A stretch of DNA of 64,000 nucleotides from CALMFG01 sp963666035 (GCA_963666035.2 CAXXJI010000016.1:1-64000), one strand, 5' to 3'. Positions 7,589 to 16,432 are shown, counted from the first letter of the stretch. Numbers and translations: made by a program. The notes: generated by a model from the sequence alone, not told the origin.

Positions 7589-8782
7589 ATGAAATATCAG
7601 ACAATAAAACAAGCGGAGAGTGAACACTTCGTTAATGTTTTCGGACGGCTGGATGCATGCTTTACCAAAGGCTTTGGCGCGACGCTGGTCGAAAAGCGGG
7701 GCAGACATTACACGGATTTCTTAAGCGGCATTGCGGTGAACGCTTTGGGGTATTCGGACAAAGGGTTTAAACGAACGCTGAAAAAACAGACGGACAGGCT
7801 TTTGCATACCAGCAACTACTTCTATATCGAAAGCCAATCCGAACTGCTGGAAGCGTTGCACAGCGCCACCGGTTATGATCGGATGTTTATCTCTAACAGT
7901 GGGGCCGAGGCGGTGGAAGCGGCGATCAAACTTGCGAGAAAATACTTTTTTGAAAAAGGCGAGAACAAGACGGAAATCATCACAATGGACGGCAGTTTTC
8001 ACGGACGTACTTTGGCGACACTGGCGGCCACGGGGCAGAGTAAGTTCCACGAGGCCTACAAGCCGCTGCTGCCGGGCTTTAAGTATGTACCTTACCAAAA
8101 GATTGGGGCACTGAAAGAAGCGATCAATGACAAAACCTGTGCGGTGCTGATTGAGCCCGTTTTGGGCGAAGGCGGTGTGGTGCCGGCGGGCGAGGTTTTT
8201 TACCAGGCGGTACGCCAGATTTGCGACCAAGCCGGAATCCTGATGATTGCGGACGAGATACAGACCGGTGTGGGGCGATGTGGACAGTTCTTGGCGTCAC
8301 AAGTTTTTGGCGTGAAACCGGATATCGTGTGCCTGGCAAAATCGCTTGGCAACGGACTGCCTATCGGGGCGATGCTGGCGACCGAAAGCGTGGCAGGCGC
8401 TTTTAAACCGGGTGACCACGGCTCCACCTTCGGCGGCAACCATCTGGTGTGCGCGGGTGCGGCCTATGTCGTGAAAAAAGTTTCCGATCCGAAGTACTTG
8501 GCGGGGATCAGAAGTACCGCTGAATATTTTATGGTAAAGCTAAAGCCGATGGAGCGTTTCCCTCAGGTGGAGGAAGTGCGCGGCATGGGATTGATGCTGG
8601 CCGTCAGTTTCTATGATGGTTTTGAGGCCAAACAGTATCAAAAAGCATTGTTGAATGCTGGCTTTGTGGCCGCGACAGCGGGGCAGAACACCCTAAGGTT
8701 CTTGCCGCCGTATGTCATCAAAAAGCGACAAATTGATGAATTGATCGGCACATTGGAAACCATTTTAACCGGCGAAGAATAA
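7589..8782 (+). CDS. argD: Acetylornithine aminotransferase
   Basis: A 397-residue class III PLP aminotransferase that converts N-acetylglutamate semialdehyde to N-acetylornithine using glutamate. The PLP-binding lysine is Lys251 in CLAKSLGNGLPIGAM, preceded by IADEIQTGVGRCG, which holds the PLP-ring aspartate. SNSGAEAVEAAIKLARKY forms the phosphate cup. Length is normal. Eleven bases separate it from both argB and argF. An ornithine or succinylornithine activity is possible for the family, but the operon fixes the arginine role. Confidence 0.96.
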   Translation: MKYQTIKQAESEHFVNVFGRLDACFTKGFGATLVEKRGRHYTDFLSGIAVNALGYSDKGFKRTLKKQTDRLLHTSNYFYIESQSELLEALHSATGYDRMFISNSGAEAVEAAIKLARKYFFEKGENKTEIITMDGSFHGRTLATLAATGQSKFHEAYKPLLPGFKYVPYQKIGALKEAINDKTCAVLIEPVLGEGGVVPAGEVFYQAVRQICDQAGILMIADEIQTGVGRCGQFLASQVFGVKPDIVCLAKSLGNGLPIGAMLATESVAGAFKPGDHGSTFGGNHLVCAGAAYVVKKVSDPKYLAGIRSTAEYFMVKLKPMERFPQVEEVRGMGLMLAVSFYDGFEAKQYQKALLNAGFVAATAGQNTLRFLPPYVIKKRQIDELIGTLETILTGEE

Positions 8783-8793
8783 AGGAGAAAATC

Positions 8794-9750
8794 ATGAATT
8801 TAAAAAACTATAAAGCAACCGAAACATTTAATCAAAAACACTGTCTGGGGCTTGCGGACTATACCCCCGGCGAGATTAATCAGATACTGGATTTGGCGTT
8901 TGAACTGAAAGAAAAACAGAAAAACGGCATCCCGCATAAACTGCTGGACGGAAAAACGCTGGCAATGATCTTTGAAAAATCATCCACGCGGACAAGGGTT
9001 TCCTTCCAGACCGGCATCTTTCAGTTGGGAGGACAAGGACTCTTCCTTTCTTCCAGCGACCTGCAGATGGGCCGGGGGGAACCGATTAAGGACACCAGCA
9101 AGGTCATCAGCAGCATGTGCGACGGCATTATGATTCGGACGTTTGCGCATTCCATCGTGGAAGAACTGGCCGAGTATTCCAGCGTGCCTGTCATCAACGG
9201 TTTGACTGACCTTCTGCACCCGTGCCAGGCGTTGGCCGATGTGATGACCTTTAAAGAAGTGCACGGCACTTTTGACGGCAAGCTTTTGTGCTATGTGGGA
9301 GACGGCAATAACGTGGCGCATTCGCTGATGATGGCGTGTGCCAAGGTGGGTCTGGATCTGGCGCTGGCCTGCCCGGAAGACCATATGCCCGACCCTGAGA
9401 TGATGAAAAAAATCTCGCAGGAAGCGACCAAGAACGGCGTGGCGATTTCTATCTATGACGATCCGAAAAAAGCGGTCATCGGCGCGGACGCCATCTATAC
9501 GGACGTTTGGACCAGCATGGGGCAGGAAGCGGATGCCGAGAAAAAGCAGGCGGCGCTTTCCGCCTATCAGGTGGACGAAGCGCTGATCGCGCGGGCCAAT
9601 GACGATTGTATCTTTTTACATTGCCTTCCGGCGCACCGGGGCGAAGAGGTGACCAGCGGGGTTATCGACGGCGAGCAATCGGCCGTTTATATTCAGGCCG
9701 AAAACCGGATGCATGTACAAAAAGCGTTGATGGCGCTTTTGATGGCCTGA
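8794..9750 (+). CDS. argF: Ornithine carbamoyltransferase
   Basis: A 318-residue trimeric transcarbamylase that makes citrulline from ornithine and carbamoyl phosphate. The carbamoyl-phosphate loop STRTR is at residues 64-68, HPCQ at 142-145, and the ornithine loop HCLPAHRGEEV near residue 275. These motifs fit ornithine rather than acetylornithine or putrescine carbamoyltransferase, although a catabolic role cannot be excluded from sequence alone. AGGAG precedes the ATG. The TGA stop overlaps the ATG of the next gene by one base, so translation is coupled. Confidence 0.96.
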   Translation: MNLKNYKATETFNQKHCLGLADYTPGEINQILDLAFELKEKQKNGIPHKLLDGKTLAMIFEKSSTRTRVSFQTGIFQLGGQGLFLSSSDLQMGRGEPIKDTSKVISSMCDGIMIRTFAHSIVEELAEYSSVPVINGLTDLLHPCQALADVMTFKEVHGTFDGKLLCYVGDGNNVAHSLMMACAKVGLDLALACPEDHMPDPEMMKKISQEATKNGVAISIYDDPKKAVIGADAIYTDVWTSMGQEADAEKKQAALSAYQVDEALIARANDDCIFLHCLPAHRGEEVTSGVIDGEQSAVYIQAENRMHVQKALMALLMA

Positions 9751-10262
9751 TGCAGACCATTCAGCTGTTACCTGCGGTAAAGGCGGACGCCGAAGCCATT
9801 CATGCACTGACGCACAAGTGCTTTATAGTCTACTCCGAAAAGATACTTAAAGACGGGCGGATTGAGGCGCTGAGCGAAACACTTGCTGATGTGGAACGCG
9901 ATATCGAAACCAAGCATGTGATTAAATGCGTGTTGGACGGCGAGATTGTGGGTTCGGTCCGGTATGAAATACTGGATGACGACATCGCATATCTCACCCG
10001 CTTTGGGGTGGATCCGGATATCCAGTCGCTGGGCCTTGGCAGTGTCTTGATTGAGAAGGTGACGAGCGAATGCGCGGCCAAGGGAGTTAAAGCGATCACT
10101 CTGTTTACAGCGTCCAAAATGACATCGTCAGTGGCGTTTTATTTAAAGCACGGGTATTATGTGCACAGCATCACGCGGGACAAAGGCTATATCCGAGCTT
10201 TTCTGGTCAAGGAGCTGGTACCGATGGATGAGCTGTATGACTTTGAGAAAGTCTTAAAGTAA
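9750..10262 (+). CDS. GNAT acetyltransferase coupled to argF; candidate N-acetylglutamate synthase
   Basis: A 170-residue single-domain GNAT protein. The acetyl-CoA pyrophosphate loop region reads VDPDIQSLGLGSVLIEKV (a Q-x-x-G-L-G type motif, about residues 91-108), and AFYLKHGYYVHS is the usual C-terminal GNAT element. The start ATG at 9750 shares its A with the argF stop codon. Being last in an arginine operon that has no argJ or argA, it is a reasonable candidate for the first-step enzyme N-acetylglutamate synthase; short GNAT-type synthases are known in actinobacteria and elsewhere. Substrate is not provable here; it could acetylate another amine. A terminator follows 7 bases after the stop. 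Confidence 0.8.
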   Translation: MQTIQLLPAVKADAEAIHALTHKCFIVYSEKILKDGRIEALSETLADVERDIETKHVIKCVLDGEIVGSVRYEILDDDIAYLTRFGVDPDIQSLGLGSVLIEKVTSECAAKGVKAITLFTASKMTSSVAFYLKHGYYVHSITRDKGYIRAFLVKELVPMDELYDFEKVLK

Positions 10263-10268
10263 AATAAA

Positions 10269-10297
10269 AGCGGTTGTGATCGGACAGCCGCTTTTTT
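10269..10297 (+). terminator. Terminator of the arg operon
   Basis: Nine-pair stem AGCGGTTGT/ACAGCCGCT (one G-U pair) with a 6-base loop, then T6. Confidence 0.85.
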
Positions 10298-10346
10298 GCG
10301 TTATTCTACGGAAAAAGAAAAACCTGTCGCAAAAAATACCAAACTT

Positions 10347-10355
10347 TGATATGAT
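10347..10355 (+). promoter_or_regulatory. Extended -10 promoter element before the MBOAT gene
   Basis: TG-A-TATGAT (10347-10355) fits an extended -10; no convincing -35 is seen. It lies 45 bases upstream of the ATG at 10400 and after the arg terminator. Confidence 0.4.
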
Positions 10356-10399
10356 ACTAATGTTCTATTGACGATGAAAAATTCTTTTAAGGGTAGACT

Positions 10400-11875
10400 A
10401 TGCTTTTTAACTCGGTTAGTTTTCTGATATTTTTCCCCATTGTTTTGGTGCTCTATTTTTATCTGCCAAAAAACTTACGCTGGATCATGCTGCTCGCGGC
10501 TTCATATATCTTTTATATGTTTTGGGAGCCGAAATACATTGTGCTCATTGTCTTTGTGACGCTGGTCAACTATATCGCAGGGCTTTTGATTGCCGGGACC
10601 AAGAACAGCGGGGCAAAGCGCTTTTGGCTGGTGGCTGGTTTAGCTTTAAGCCTTGGGCTTTTGGTCGTCTTTAAGTACGCATCATTCTTTAATGAGAGCG
10701 TGCGCGCATTGTTTAGTTGGTTGGGGATCGGTTATCCGGTCAAGCAATTTTCGCTGGTGCTTCCAATGGGCATTTCGTTTTTTACTTTCCAATCTTTAAG
10801 CTATACCATCGACGTATACCGGGGCAAACAGGCGCCCGAAAAGCATTTCGGCTATTTTGCATTGTATGTGTCCTATTTCCCCCAGTTGGTCGCGGGACCC
10901 ATTGAGCGCTCCGAGCGCCTTTTGCCGCAGCTAAAAAAAGATTTTGTGTTCGATTACGACCGCGCGGTCCAGGGACTGCAGCGCATGCTGTATGGCTTTT
11001 TCCTCAAGATTTTTATCGCGGATAATATTGCCGGATGTGTTAACGTGGTCTACGATAACCCTTCCGCGTTTTCGGGGCTGGCGTTGATTGGGGCGACGCT
11101 TTTGTTTGCTGTTCAGATTTTCTGCGACTTTGCGGGCTATTCCAACATCGCCATCGGTTCGGCCCGAGTGATGGGCATCGACCTGATGGAAAATTTTCGT
11201 CAGCCGTACTTTGCGACGTCCATCAAGGATTTTTGGCATCGCTGGCATATCTCGCTGTCCTCCTGGTTCGGCGATTATGTGTTCATTCCGTTAGGCGGCA
11301 GTCGCGTGAAGCCGCTGCGCAAGTATTTTAACATCATGTTGGTGTTCCTGCTGTCCGGCTTGTGGCACGGCGCGGCATGGACCTTTGTGCTTTGGGGTTT
11401 TTTGCACGGGGCTTTGCGCGTGGTTGAGGAGATTTTATCGAAACCAAGAAAAGCATTAGAATCGCGGCTATCGGGCAAAGGCAGAACTGCATACAATCTG
11501 GTTTCAGGCATCTTTGTGTTTGTGTTTGTCTGCTTTGCCTGGATATTCTTCCGTGCCAACAACGTGGCGGATGCGTTTTATATTGTGCAAAACCTGTTCC
11601 GGGACGCAGGGCAGTGGACGCAATTTGCCTATCTCAATGCAGTGCGGGCATCCATGCTGATGCGCTTTAAAAGTGTGCTTCTGCCGCTGGTTTTCGGCCT
11701 TGGCGTGATGCTGTTCGTTTGGATTCGGCGCGAAAAGAAAAAAGGGATTCATGCGATGGTCAAGGCATGGCCTGGCTGGCTGCGCTGGAGCATGTATTTT
11801 ACGGTTTCATTTTTAATCGTCATCATGTTTATCATGGGCAACAGCGAAGCCCAGTTTATTTACTTCCAGTTCTAA
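10400..11875 (+). CDS. MBOAT family O-acyltransferase (AlgI/PatA/DltB-like)
   Basis: A 491-residue polytopic membrane O-acyltransferase with about ten or more membrane helices. The N-terminus MLFNSVSFLIFFPIVLVLYF is typical of AlgI-type proteins. Conserved motifs are FPQLVAGPIERSERLLPQ, DFWHRWHISLSSWFGDYVFI and GLWHGAAWTFVLWG, where His323 is the expected catalytic histidine. Such proteins take an acyl group from a cytoplasmic donor and pass it across the membrane to a periplasmic or extracytoplasmic transferase. Two SGNH-like genes directly downstream (12-base gap, then 1 base) are the natural partners. The polymer acetylated is unknown; no polysaccharide synthase is adjacent. AAGGG lies about 7 bases before the ATG. 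Confidence 0.93.
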   Translation: MLFNSVSFLIFFPIVLVLYFYLPKNLRWIMLLAASYIFYMFWEPKYIVLIVFVTLVNYIAGLLIAGTKNSGAKRFWLVAGLALSLGLLVVFKYASFFNESVRALFSWLGIGYPVKQFSLVLPMGISFFTFQSLSYTIDVYRGKQAPEKHFGYFALYVSYFPQLVAGPIERSERLLPQLKKDFVFDYDRAVQGLQRMLYGFFLKIFIADNIAGCVNVVYDNPSAFSGLALIGATLLFAVQIFCDFAGYSNIAIGSARVMGIDLMENFRQPYFATSIKDFWHRWHISLSSWFGDYVFIPLGGSRVKPLRKYFNIMLVFLLSGLWHGAAWTFVLWGFLHGALRVVEEILSKPRKALESRLSGKGRTAYNLVSGIFVFVFVCFAWIFFRANNVADAFYIVQNLFRDAGQWTQFAYLNAVRASMLMRFKSVLLPLVFGLGVMLFVWIRREKKKGIHAMVKAWPGWLRWSMYFTVSFLIVIMFIMGNSEAQFIYFQF

Positions 11876-11887
11876 AGGTTTAATATC

Positions 11888-12850
11888 ATGAAAAAACTCC
11901 TGTTAAAATTGCTGCTCATCATGCTGATTATCATCCTGCCTTTGCAGGGATTTTTGTATTTCGCGCCGATGTGGTACCAAAACACCGACTACGTGATGTG
12001 GAAAGCCGCCTGGGAAATGTGCGAAACGTCAAGTGATGTGCTGATTATTGGGGATTCCAGAGCTAAGGCGGGCATTAAGTCGAATAGCTTAAGCCAGCCG
12101 ACTGTTTCCATTACGGTGGGCGGAGGAACGCCGGCCGAAGGGTATTATATGCTGAAACGGTATTTGGAATATAACGAACCACCCGAATATATCATCCTTT
12201 CCTATGCACCGTTTGATTTGGCCGAGCATGGATGGCTGTGGTACCGCACGGTGAAGTACGGCTTTTTGTCTTTACACGAACAGGCCGAAATTATACGCGC
12301 CTATCCGCACAGCAAAACGAGCCTTGTCAAAGACTACGCCAAACTGCTTCTTTACCGGGTGAAATACCCCAAGTACTATATGGCCGAGTTGAAGCAATTT
12401 TTGGTAAGCCCAAAAGAGAATATCGAAAAAAATAAAGCCACCTGTGCGCGTCTGTCGCTTTTTTCCGGATACCATTGGTTTGCGCTGGGCGAGTATTCGG
12501 ACAAGCTCAATGTAGAAGCCGGATATCAGGATTTTAAAGCCACAATGGTATTGGACGATTATTTAAACCGCATCCTTGAACTATGTGAAGAAGAAAACAT
12601 ACAAGTGTATTATGTGACCATGCCGATGAATGAGGCGTCTTATTCGGCATTGACCGAAGATTATCAAGCGCATTATACCGAATATATGATGAGCCTGGAA
12701 GATCGGTACAGCCATTTCACTTTGCTGTACGGCATCACAGAATCGCCCAACAATTGGTTTTCGGACGCCAGCCATTTTAATGACCAAGGCGCAAAAGCGT
12801 TTACGCAAGATTTGCAGGTGCAATTGGATTCGCTTTTGGAGGAGCAGTAG
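11888..12850 (+). CDS. Membrane-anchored SGNH/GDSL-like protein, first of a tandem pair
   Basis: A 320-residue protein with an N-terminal membrane anchor (about residues 4-26) and the rest probably outside the cell. It has SGNH-hydrolase hallmarks: the block I serine in VLIIGDSRAKAG (Ser57) and a C-terminal block V, SDASHFND (Asp293, His296), at the spacing expected of a catalytic dyad. It resembles AlgJ/AlgX and DltD-like acetyltransferase partners of MBOAT proteins. Its downstream neighbour is a clear paralogue. The likely job is transfer of acyl groups delivered by the upstream MBOAT protein to a surface polymer; this is inference from fold and context. Confidence 0.8.
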   Translation: MKKLLLKLLLIMLIIILPLQGFLYFAPMWYQNTDYVMWKAAWEMCETSSDVLIIGDSRAKAGIKSNSLSQPTVSITVGGGTPAEGYYMLKRYLEYNEPPEYIILSYAPFDLAEHGWLWYRTVKYGFLSLHEQAEIIRAYPHSKTSLVKDYAKLLLYRVKYPKYYMAELKQFLVSPKENIEKNKATCARLSLFSGYHWFALGEYSDKLNVEAGYQDFKATMVLDDYLNRILELCEEENIQVYYVTMPMNEASYSALTEDYQAHYTEYMMSLEDRYSHFTLLYGITESPNNWFSDASHFNDQGAKAFTQDLQVQLDSLLEEQ

Positions 12851-12851
12851 C

Positions 12852-13832
12852 ATGAAAAAACTGCTCTTCAAGCTGATCGGGTTTTTACTGTTGGTGTGGG
12901 CGTTGTTTGCGGCGGTGGTTTACGCTTTTCCAAAATATCTTTATAACGACGAATACGGTCTGTATGCCAACACCAAGGCGCAGTTGAGCGAAGCGCATGA
13001 CGTGATTATCATCGGCGATTCCCGCGCACAGGCTGGAGTTTTGGCAGGTCGTTTCGATTCAGACGTCTATTCGCTGACCCTGCCCGGAGGCACGGCGGTG
13101 GAGGGTTATTATGTATTGGATGAATATTTAAAACATAATTCGGCGCCCGAGGCAGTGATTCTTTCTTACGCACCATACCATTTTGAGCTGGGTGAGACTT
13201 TTTGGGAGCGGGCGGTGAAGCTGGATTTTCTCAGCTTCTGTCAAAGCTTCGAGGTGGTCCGTGAATCGGCTCGGCTGAAAGATGATATCGCATGGCGGGG
13301 AAACGACGGAAACGACGGATTTTTGGAGTATGGGGAACTTCTGCTTTATAAGCTGAAATATCCGCCATACTATATGGCCGATGTATCCTCCGGCCTTTCG
13401 CAGGGCAAGATAAACGCTGCTCGATATGCTTGGGTGACAAAAGAAGTCAAGCGCGGAAAAGGACATTTCTACTTTGGCAGAGCCAAGCAGGCGGAGGGCC
13501 CGAACTCGGAGACTGCGCGGACGGATTTTGAGGGTTCAGACTTGATTGAAACCTATTTTGACCGGCTGTTGACTCGATGTGAAGATGAGGGGATTGAGGT
13601 GTATTTTTTTACCGCACCCATGAGTGAGAAAACAGAGCAGGCGATGCATGCCGATTTTATCAGCGGATATCAGGCGATGATGGAAAGAGTGCAGGAAACA
13701 CATCCGCATGCAGTGATTGAGACTGACATCACCTATCTGCCGAATGATTGTTTTGGCGATGAAAGCCACCTGAACGAAAAAGGGGCAAAGTGGTTTACTG
13801 AATATATTAAACAACAAACGGAGATAGAATAA
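12852..13832 (+). CDS. Membrane-anchored SGNH/GDSL-like protein, second of a tandem pair
   Basis: A 326-residue paralogue of the preceding gene. It has the same N-terminal anchor (MKKLLFKLIGFLLLVWALFA), block I serine at the same residue (VIIIGDSRAQAG, Ser57), the shared GGTAVEGYYVLDEYL and VILSYAPYHF region, and a block V GDESHLNE (Asp303, His306). The start at 12852 lies one base after the upstream stop and has GGAGGAG 9 bases before it, so a longer in-frame version from 12780 is not needed. Both copies keep the putative catalytic Ser, Asp and His, so neither looks degenerate. They probably divide substrates or positions in the same acetylation system. Confidence 0.8.
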   Translation: MKKLLFKLIGFLLLVWALFAAVVYAFPKYLYNDEYGLYANTKAQLSEAHDVIIIGDSRAQAGVLAGRFDSDVYSLTLPGGTAVEGYYVLDEYLKHNSAPEAVILSYAPYHFELGETFWERAVKLDFLSFCQSFEVVRESARLKDDIAWRGNDGNDGFLEYGELLLYKLKYPPYYMADVSSGLSQGKINAARYAWVTKEVKRGKGHFYFGRAKQAEGPNSETARTDFEGSDLIETYFDRLLTRCEDEGIEVYFFTAPMSEKTEQAMHADFISGYQAMMERVQETHPHAVIETDITYLPNDCFGDESHLNEKGAKWFTEYIKQQTEIE

Positions 13833-13834
13833 AA

Positions 13835-13865
13835 AAACGGATACTTTGAATATCCGTTTTGGTTT
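13835..13865. terminator. Bidirectional terminator between the SGNH pair and the HAD gene
   Basis: Perfect 9-pair stem AAACGGATA/TATCCGTTT (13835-13843 with 13851-13859), 7-base loop, an A-run on the left and TTTTGGTTTTT on the right. It serves the convergent genes on both sides. Confidence 0.85.
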
Positions 13866-13885
13866 TTCAAATTGATATTTTTCTT

Positions 13886-14533
13886 TTAGGCGAATTCATC
13901 CACCAGATGGTTTTCAACGATATCTTTGATCTGATAGGGGCTGTCCACGATATAGTCAGGGTTCTTCTCGGCCAGATGGGAAAGACCGTCGAACCCCCAC
14001 GAAGCGGCGATAACCTTGATACGCGCTTTTTTGCAGGCCAGAATATCCCGCACCTCATCGCCCACATACAGGACTTCATCCGGTTCAAGATGGTGCTCTT
14101 TTAAAAAGCTTTTGATAAATTTATGCTTTTTAAACAGCTTTTGTACCGAGATAATGCTGTCGAAATGATCGACATCATTCTTCTGCAAAAGCCGGTGGAT
14201 ATTGTCCTTGGAGTTGGAAGAGATAATGGAAAGACCGAGACCGTACTCCTCCAGATCGTTTAACAGCTCCACGATACCATCAAAAAGACGAATACTGCTG
14301 ATATGGCGCATAAAAGAAACACACCCCTCAACCCAGTACTTGGGTATCTGGTACCATTTCACGCCAAGATCCTTGATGGCGTCCTTCAAAGGCATTGCTG
14401 CCAGACGCTGGTACTGCTCGTTTGTGAACAACGGCAGGTCAAACTTTTTGCACACATCGTTGGCGACATGAAAGAAAACCAATTCCGAATCGGCCAACGT
14501 TCCGTCAAAGTCAAAAATGATTTGTTTAATCAA
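13886..14533 (-). CDS. HAD-IA hydrolase (phosphoglycolate phosphatase-like)
   Basis: A 215-residue haloacid-dehalogenase superfamily phosphatase. Motif I is IFDFDGTLADS with nucleophile Asp8 and acid Asp10, motif II is SIISSNSKDN, the motif III lysine lies in the KKHKFIKSFL region, and motif IV is VLYVGDEVRDILACKKA. The cap is the helical type I form of PGPase/Gph relatives. I place the start at TTG 14533: GGGGA lies 7 bases upstream, and the -10 element at 14574-14579 would exclude the longer ATG start. It stands alone with its own promoter and a shared bidirectional terminator. Substrate is not determinable from sequence. Confidence 0.85.
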   Translation of the reverse strand: MIKQIIFDFDGTLADSELVFFHVANDVCKKFDLPLFTNEQYQRLAAMPLKDAIKDLGVKWYQIPKYWVEGCVSFMRHISSIRLFDGIVELLNDLEEYGLGLSIISSNSKDNIHRLLQKNDVDHFDSIISVQKLFKKHKFIKSFLKEHHLEPDEVLYVGDEVRDILACKKARIKVIAASWGFDGLSHLAEKNPDYIVDSPYQIKDIVENHLVDEFA

Positions 14534-14573
14534 AGCTTTTCCCCAATTGAATGTATGTTTATTTCGTAGGCTC

Positions 14574-14602
14574 ATTATAACAAGTCCTTTGGCAATCAGC
14601 AA
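14574..14602 (-). promoter_or_regulatory. Promoter of the HAD hydrolase gene
   Basis: Read leftward: TTGCTG (14602-14597), 17-base spacer, TATAAT (14579-14574). It lies about 40 bases ahead of the TTG start at 14533. Confidence 0.55.
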
Positions 14603-14731
14603 CTGATTTTATGTGACATAATCGTTAAAAACATGTAAATTATACGCAAAATGACGGACTTTGATTGAAAAAGCAGGTCATTTCGGCCGATTGCTTTAAA
14701 ATTTCTGGCGGTGCCTTTTCTTTCGCATTTA

Positions 14732-14740
14732 TGTTATAAT
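14732..14740 (+). promoter_or_regulatory. Extended -10 promoter of the YhhN-family gene
   Basis: TG-T-TATAAT, a perfect extended -10, about 25 bases upstream of the start at 14765. No clear -35 is present, as allowed for extended -10 promoters. Confidence 0.5.
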
Positions 14741-14764
14741 CATCAAGGGAAAAATGGAGGAATG

Positions 14765-15469
14765 ATGGTCTATTTATATATCACCTTTTTGTTGTATATG
14801 GGGTTTTCAGCGGCATATATCTACGCCGATTATGGCGGCAAAGCCGCTATGAAACGCGCGACTAAAATATCGGCAGGCATTCTGTATCTTTGTCTGGCTC
14901 TTCTTGCTTTTTTCTTAAACCGCGTGGATGGCGAGCTAGTGGCATCGCGGCATTTTGCATGGGTGTTCAGTGCTATGCTCTGTTGTTTCGGCGGGGATAT
15001 GGTGATGCTGGGAGCGGGGGGCAAAAAGATGGTGCTCGGATTCGGCATGTTCCTGTTCTTTGCCGCGCATTTGCTGCTAACCGTCTATTTTTCGCAGTAT
15101 TTACTGCGTACAGGCGCGCCGCTTTTGAGCAGAACCGAGCTTATTATCATCTTTGCGGGCATACTGCTTGCGGTTTTGTTTTTGCGTATCCCACGGCTTG
15201 ATTTCGGCTCAGCCGGGTTCAAGGCCATGGTTTTTGTATTTTTCCTCTCTTCGGTGGTGATGATCGCTAAAGCGTTTTCACTGGTTAAGGTGATGAACAC
15301 CGGCGCATCCTGGCCGGCGGTGGTCGGCGTTGTGTTTATCGCGGTATCCGATTTCTTTTTGGCCTATAAGTATTTTTCCACCGAAAAAAGTGTCTATGCA
15401 CTGGGTACGGCGCTGGCGTTGTATTTTGCGGGTATGGCGGCGTTGCCACTCAGTATCTATTATATATAA
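14765..15469 (+). CDS. YhhN/TMEM86 family membrane protein
   Basis: A 234-residue protein with about eight membrane helices matching the YhhN/TMEM86 family, whose eukaryotic members hydrolyse lysoplasmalogen. Family-type acidic positions are visible in CCFGGDMVMLG and in VSDFFLAYKYF. The start is taken at the second of two adjacent ATGs (14765), which has GGAGG 4 bases upstream; 14762 would be too close. In anaerobic Firmicutes that make plasmalogens a lysoplasmalogenase role is plausible, but this is inference. It is followed 22 bases later by the yitT-like gene. Confidence 0.82.
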   Translation: MVYLYITFLLYMGFSAAYIYADYGGKAAMKRATKISAGILYLCLALLAFFLNRVDGELVASRHFAWVFSAMLCCFGGDMVMLGAGGKKMVLGFGMFLFFAAHLLLTVYFSQYLLRTGAPLLSRTELIIIFAGILLAVLFLRIPRLDFGSAGFKAMVFVFFLSSVVMIAKAFSLVKVMNTGASWPAVVGVVFIAVSDFFLAYKYFSTEKSVYALGTALALYFAGMAALPLSIYYI

Positions 15470-15491
15470 TACTTTATAGCGAAAAAAATTG

Positions 15492-16363
15492 ATGAAAAAA
15501 AAGCAAATGAAACCAAAAAAAAATCAAGCAGTGACCAAGCGCGTTGTGCGAGAATACGCGCTGATTCTGGCAGGCGTACTTCTGGCCAGTTTCGGGATGG
15601 ACGCATTTTTGATCCCCAACAAAATCGCGGCCGGCGGGGTCAGCGGCATCGCGACCATACTCTTTTACCTGTTCGGCTTTCCTGTAGGGGTGACGATGCT
15701 GGTCATCAACATTCCGCTGTTTATCGCAGGCGGCAAGGTGGCAGGGAAATCGTTCTTTATCCGAACGCTCCTGGCCACGCTGGTGATGTCGGCGTATATC
15801 GATTTGGTACCGACGCCTGTGCTTTCGACCGACATGATCTTGGCTTCGGTCTATGGCGGCACAGCAGTCGGCATCGGTCTGGGTCTGACGATTTATGCCG
15901 GAGCGACTACCGGCGGAACGGATATGGCGGCTAAGATTATGCATTCACTGATGCCTAAAATCAGTGTTGCGACATTTTTGTTCATCATCGATGTCGCTGT
16001 GGTACTGCGGCGGCGCTGGTCTTTAATGCGGCTGTGGCGCTGTATGCCATCGCGTCGCTCTATATCTCTTCCAAGCTGATTGATGCGGTGGTGGCGGGCT
16101 TTAAGACCGGTAAGGCATATTTTATCATTACGACCAAAGCGGACGAGATTAGAAAAGGCATCATCGAAGAGCTGGACAGGGGTGTAACGCTGATTGATGC
16201 GGTGGGCGGCTTTTCGGGTGAGCACAGAGCTGTACTGCTCTGCGTGATTCGGCGGAATTCCGAGGTGATTTATCTAAAGCGTCTGGTGGCCAGAGTGGAT
16301 GAAAACGCATTTGTGATTGCGACCACGGTCACTGAGGTGCTAGGAGAAGGTTTTAACGATTAA
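15492..16363 (+). pseudogene. YitT family membrane protein, frameshifted
   Basis: The first part encodes the membrane domain of a YitT/DUF161 protein (EYALILAGVLLASFGMDAF, then IPNKIAAGGVSGIATIL; five or six helices). The second part, in another frame, completes the last helix (VFNAAVALYAIASLYISS) and the cytoplasmic DUF2179 domain (GKAYFIITTKADEIRKGI to VLGEGFND). The frame breaks near 16001-16006; adding one base after GTGGT gives a continuous 290-residue protein, the usual family length. This is not in a long homopolymer. It may be an assembly error or a true mutation. The family is common in Firmicutes in several copies; function is unknown. The Shine-Dalgarno sequence is poor. Confidence 0.82.
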
Positions 16364-16432
16364 TTAACCTTTTTAAAAAAAGGTTGTGCAACAATTTATA
16401 TTCGTTTATGATAAACCGTAATAAAAACAAAT

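Noticed and set aside
9606..9749. N-terminal extension of the GNAT gene into argF
   Set aside because: The frame is open upstream but overlaps conserved argF coding; ATG 9750 at the argF stop gives a normal GNAT length.
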